Shown piece after piece: positions 5,743-7,759 of a DNA stretch of 7,759 nt. The stretch covers positions 1 to 7,759 of the forward strand of contig JAAYMJ010000061.1 of NCBI GenBank assembly GCA_012521455.1, read 5' to 3'. The translations under genes were made by a program, and so were the position numbers. The DNA is from Clostridiaceae bacterium (GTDB lineage: Bacteria > Bacillota > Clostridia > UMGS1883 > JAAYMJ01). The notes under the pieces were generated by a model that made no database searches, was not told the origin of the DNA, and was given only the letters and a program-made list of their open reading frames with translations. Position 1 is the stretch's first letter; the number at the start of each line of letters is the position of its first letter.

Positions 5743-7221
5743 ATGCAAGGGTACAATATATATCAAGATATTTCTGAGCGTACCGACGGCGATATTTATA
5801 TAGGCGTTGTAGGTCCCGTAAGAACGGGAAAATCCACCTTTATTAAAAGGTTTATGGACCTTTTGGTAATCCCCAACATTGAAAACGAGCACAAGCGGGA
5901 ACGGGCCATGGATGAGCTTCCCCAAAGCGCGGGCGGGAAAACCATCATGACCACCGAGCCAAAATTCATCCCCAACGAGGCTGTGGAAATCACCTTAGGG
6001 GATAATGCCACATTTAAAGTTAGAATGATTGACTGCGTGGGATACATTGTCCCAAGCGCCCTAGGCCATATAGAAAACGACCAGCCCAGAATGGTGAGCA
6101 CCCCGTGGTTTACCGAAGACATCCCCTTCCATCAGGCGGCGGAAATCGGGACCAAAAAGGTAATAAATGAACACTCCACTATTGGTCTTGTGGTAACTAC
6201 CGACGGGTCCATCTGCAATATCCCCCGCTATGAATATGAAGAAGCCGAAAGCAGGGTAATAAATGAGCTAAAATCCATAAATAAGCCCTTCATCGTAATT
6301 GTAAACAGCACCAACCCCTTAGGGCAGGAAGCCCAGGCGGTTAAAAGGCAGATTGAGGAAAAGCACAATGTATCGGTTATGAGCCTAAACTGCGCCGAAC
6401 TATCCCATTCCGACATCAATTCCATAATTGAAAACGTGCTATATGAATTCCCAATCACCGAAATTGGCATTGACATACCCAAATGGATTGACGCGCTGGA
6501 TTCCGAGCACTATTTGAAATCCTCCCTTTATGAAACCATCAGGTCGTCAGTGGCAAGCCTTGAAAAAATCCGTGACGTTAAAAGCCTTGGGGAAAAGATT
6601 TTGGAAAATGAGTATTTGCAGGACGCCAAAATTGACAAGATTAATTTGGGAAACGGAAATGTCACATTCAAAGTTGAAACCGTCGGCGGCCTGTTTTACA
6701 AGATTTTGGGCGAAACCACCGGCCTTGAAATTGACGGCGACGACAAACTAATTAAGATAATCTCCGAGCTTGCCAAAATCAAAAAGGAATACGACAAAAT
6801 CGCCTATGCCCTACACGAAGTCAGGGAAAAAGGCTATGGCATTGTAACACCTACCATTGACGAAATGAAGCTTGAAATGCCTGAGATGGTTAAACACGGC
6901 GGAAGGTACGGCGTAAGGCTCAGGGCAAGCGCGCCGTCCATCCACATGATTAGGGCCGATGTGGAAACAGAAGTATCCCCGATTGTGGGCAGCGAAAAAC
7001 AAAGCGAGGATTTGGTAAAATATCTTTTGAGCGAATTTGAAGTTGACCCGCAAAAAATTTGGTCCTCCAATATCTTTGGAAAAAGCCTTCATGACCTTGT
7101 AAATGAAGGGCTTCATAACAAACTTTTAAGAATGCCGGAGGACGCTCAGCTAAAACTTCAGGAAACATTGCAAAAAATCATCAACGAAGGAAGCGGCGGC
7201 CTGATTTGCATTATCCTGTAA
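5743..7221 (+). CDS. spoIVA: Stage IV sporulation protein A (SpoIVA), spore-coat ATPase, 492 aa
   Basis: SpoIVA is the mother-cell ATPase that polymerises on the outer forespore membrane, anchored through SpoVM, to form the base on which the spore coat is built; it is also needed for cortex formation. Residues about 1-237 form a GTPase-derived ATPase domain: Walker A GPVRTGKST (24-32, with K30), the paired threonines T70-T71 of TIMTTEPKF, and D97 in MIDCVG as the Walker B acid; NSTNP (188-192) sits where the base-specificity loop of GTPases would be. Middle and C-terminal domains follow, ending in GGLICIIL (485-492). Length and numbering of the key residues agree with the B. subtilis protein. 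The start is the ATG at 5743, 7 nt after AAGGAGG; a TTG directly before it (5740) is in frame but less likely. It is a single-gene unit, divergent from araA and followed by a terminator. No truncation or missing key residue is seen. Confidence 0.97.
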   Translation: MQGYNIYQDISERTDGDIYIGVVGPVRTGKSTFIKRFMDLLVIPNIENEHKRERAMDELPQSAGGKTIMTTEPKFIPNEAVEITLGDNATFKVRMIDCVGYIVPSALGHIENDQPRMVSTPWFTEDIPFHQAAEIGTKKVINEHSTIGLVVTTDGSICNIPRYEYEEAESRVINELKSINKPFIVIVNSTNPLGQEAQAVKRQIEEKHNVSVMSLNCAELSHSDINSIIENVLYEFPITEIGIDIPKWIDALDSEHYLKSSLYETIRSSVASLEKIRDVKSLGEKILENEYLQDAKIDKINLGNGNVTFKVETVGGLFYKILGETTGLEIDGDDKLIKIISELAKIKKEYDKIAYALHEVREKGYGIVTPTIDEMKLEMPEMVKHGGRYGVRLRASAPSIHMIRADVETEVSPIVGSEKQSEDLVKYLLSEFEVDPQKIWSSNIFGKSLHDLVNEGLHNKLLRMPEDAQLKLQETLQKIINEGSGGLICIIL

Positions 7222-7255
7222 ATTATCCTCTAAAATACATAAAACTAATCCTCAC

Positions 7256-7290
7256 AAAAAAGCATAACCCCAAAAAGGCTATGCTTTTTT
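7256..7290. terminator. Bidirectional terminator after spoIVA
   Basis: The arms AAAAAAGCATA (7256-7266) and TATGCTTTTTT (7280-7290) are perfect complements with a T-run end on both strands; the 13-nt loop can add a CC/GG pair. It lies 34 nt after the spoIVA stop and can also stop minus-strand transcripts from the cupin gene. Confidence 0.82.
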
Positions 7291-7328
7291 GCCTTTTTTA
7301 AAAAGGGGTGTTATTCACCCTTTAATAA

Positions 7329-7360
7329 GAAAATGTGCCGCGCATTTGCGGCACATTTTC
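7329..7360. terminator. Perfect 13-bp hairpin, probable terminator for the cupin side
   Basis: GAAAATGTGCCGC (7329-7341) and GCGGCACATTTTC (7348-7360) are perfect complements around a 6-nt loop. On the minus strand it is followed by TTATTAAAG, on the plus strand by A-rich then T-rich sequence, so neither side has a clean T-run directly after the stem. It may be a weak terminator or a 3'-end stabilising hairpin for the cupin transcript. Confidence 0.5.
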
Positions 7361-7380
7361 AAAAGATTTCTTTTTTTCTC

Positions 7381-7404
7381 AAGCCGCGCTGCGCGGCTTT
7401 TTTT
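7381..7404 (+). terminator. GC-rich plus-strand terminator overlapping the cupin stop
   Basis: AAGCCGCG (7381-7388) pairs with CGCGGCTT (7392-7399) across a 3-nt loop and runs into a stretch of seven T (7398-7404). On the minus strand no T-run follows, so it works for plus-strand readthrough, and its T-run overlaps the last codon positions of the convergent cupin gene. Confidence 0.75.
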
Positions 7405-7663
7405 ATCTAAACACATAATGTTTTAGCACTTCTTTTTTAACTTCCCAAACACAGGATAACCCTTTTGGGAAAATCACATAATCCCCCTCTTTTAAATTAA
7501 CGCTTTTATCCCCGTATCTTACTGTAACTTCGCCTTTAATTATAAGGCATTCTTCCTGCTGGTCATAGTACCAGTCGAAGGTTGAAGGTTTAGCGCCCCA
7601 AGTGGGCTGCCTTTTCATAAAAATGATTTCCTCATTAGTTGGTTTCTTTACAACAATATCCAT
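7403..7663 (-). CDS. Small DUF861/EutQ-type cupin protein, 86 aa
   Basis: This is a single-domain cupin of the Cupin_3 (DUF861) type. The block WYYDQQEECLIIKGEVTV (residues 31-48) holds cupin motif 1 with the E37-x6-G44 spacing but without the usual His-x-His pair. The block GDYVIFPKGLSCVW (60-73) holds motif 2 as G60-x5-P66-x-G68-x2-C71, with cysteine in place of the usual histidine. This pattern is common in the DUF861 branch, which includes EutQ-like and ureidoglycine-hydrolase-like domains; many members have no assigned reaction, so I give none. Length is normal for a stand-alone member. GGGGGG lies 6 nt before the ATG. It starts 13 nt after the stop of the upstream partial gene, so the two probably form an operon. 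It is convergent with spoIVA, and terminator hairpins separate them. Confidence 0.8.
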   Translation of the reverse strand: MDIVVKKPTNEEIIFMKRQPTWGAKPSTFDWYYDQQEECLIIKGEVTVRYGDKSVNLKEGDYVIFPKGLSCVWEVKKEVLKHYVFR

Positions 7664-7669
7664 ACAAAA

Positions 7670-7675
7670 CCCCCC
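7670..7675 (-). promoter_or_regulatory. G-run ribosome binding site of the cupin gene
   Basis: On the minus strand six G lie 6 nt before the ATG at 7663 and directly after the stop codon of the preceding gene. This is the same non-canonical Shine-Dalgarno form as at 385-390 and 708-714. Confidence 0.5.
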
Positions 7676-7676
7676 A

Positions 7677-7759
7677 TTAATTATTTGTTTTTTTAATTAG
7701 CTCATCCTGCGCTGAGAATTTTTTGGAAATCCTTTTTTCATACGTTGCGTCGCTTTTTA
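7677..7759 (-). CDS. C-terminal end of an unidentified gene (cut by window edge)
   Basis: A minus-strand reading frame enters from the right edge and ends at TAA (7677-7679) after 26 visible codons. The visible tail is charged and Lys-rich (it includes TYEKRISKKF and ends KKTNN), is soluble in character and looks like a C-terminal helix. I do not recognise the family. Reasons to call it coding are that the frame is open across the full 83 bases and that the cupin Shine-Dalgarno begins one base after its stop, as expected of consecutive genes in an operon. The rest of the gene lies outside the window. Confidence 0.5.
   Translation of the reverse strand, partial: KSDATYEKRISKKFSAQDELIKKTNN

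Noticed and set aside
1..7759. tRNA, rRNA, CRISPR array, insertion sequence, phage or defence genes
   Set aside because: I looked on both strands for cloverleaf-like segments, regularly spaced repeats, transposase or integrase motifs and terminal repeats with target duplications, and found none.

Overview
The window looks like ordinary chromosome of an anaerobic, endospore-forming, low-GC Gram-positive bacterium (Bacillota, probably class Clostridia). The reasons are a complete spoIVA gene (a spore-coat morphogen found only in endospore formers and close relatives), a fused aldehyde/alcohol dehydrogenase AdhE of fermentative type, AT-rich intergenic DNA, sigma-A-type promoters, strong Shine-Dalgarno sites and many intrinsic terminators. 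I cannot assign a genus.

Layout: (1) Positions 1-379, minus strand: the N-terminal part of a membrane-anchored or secreted PI-PLC-like phosphodiesterase, cut by the left edge, with its own promoter at 411-439. (2) 538-702, minus: a 54-residue lysine-rich ORF of unknown function, with an intrinsic terminator directly after its stop codon. (3) 703-1086: non-coding. The distal part is featureless; the proximal part holds a clear promoter, a candidate Rex operator and a perfect leader inverted repeat, all for (4) adhE, 1087-3693, plus. (5) 3694-4003: three terminator hairpins between the convergent adhE and araA genes, two of them near-copies of each other, around about 160 bp of gene-less DNA. 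(6) 4004-5476, minus: araA, L-arabinose isomerase, with its promoter at 5554-5582 and a palindrome in its leader. (7) 5743-7221, plus: spoIVA, divergent from araA. (8) 7222-7402: a cluster of hairpins between convergent genes. (9) 7403-7663, minus: a small DUF861/EutQ-type cupin, in an apparent operon behind (10) 7677-7759, minus: the last 26 codons of an unidentified gene cut by the right edge.

The genes do not form one pathway. AdhE re-oxidises NADH during fermentation by reducing acetyl-CoA to ethanol. AraA starts L-arabinose catabolism by making L-ribulose, but no kinase or epimerase partner is in view. SpoIVA drives spore-coat basement assembly. The full-length units are mostly single genes bounded by their own promoters and terminators, and I see no mobile element, phage, CRISPR or defence module. 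I found no convincing new multi-gene system. The points most worth a second look are the adhE control region, the unidentified 54-residue ORF with a tight terminator, the partial PLC-like protein, and a recurring G-run Shine-Dalgarno sequence shared by three minor genes but absent from the three major ones.
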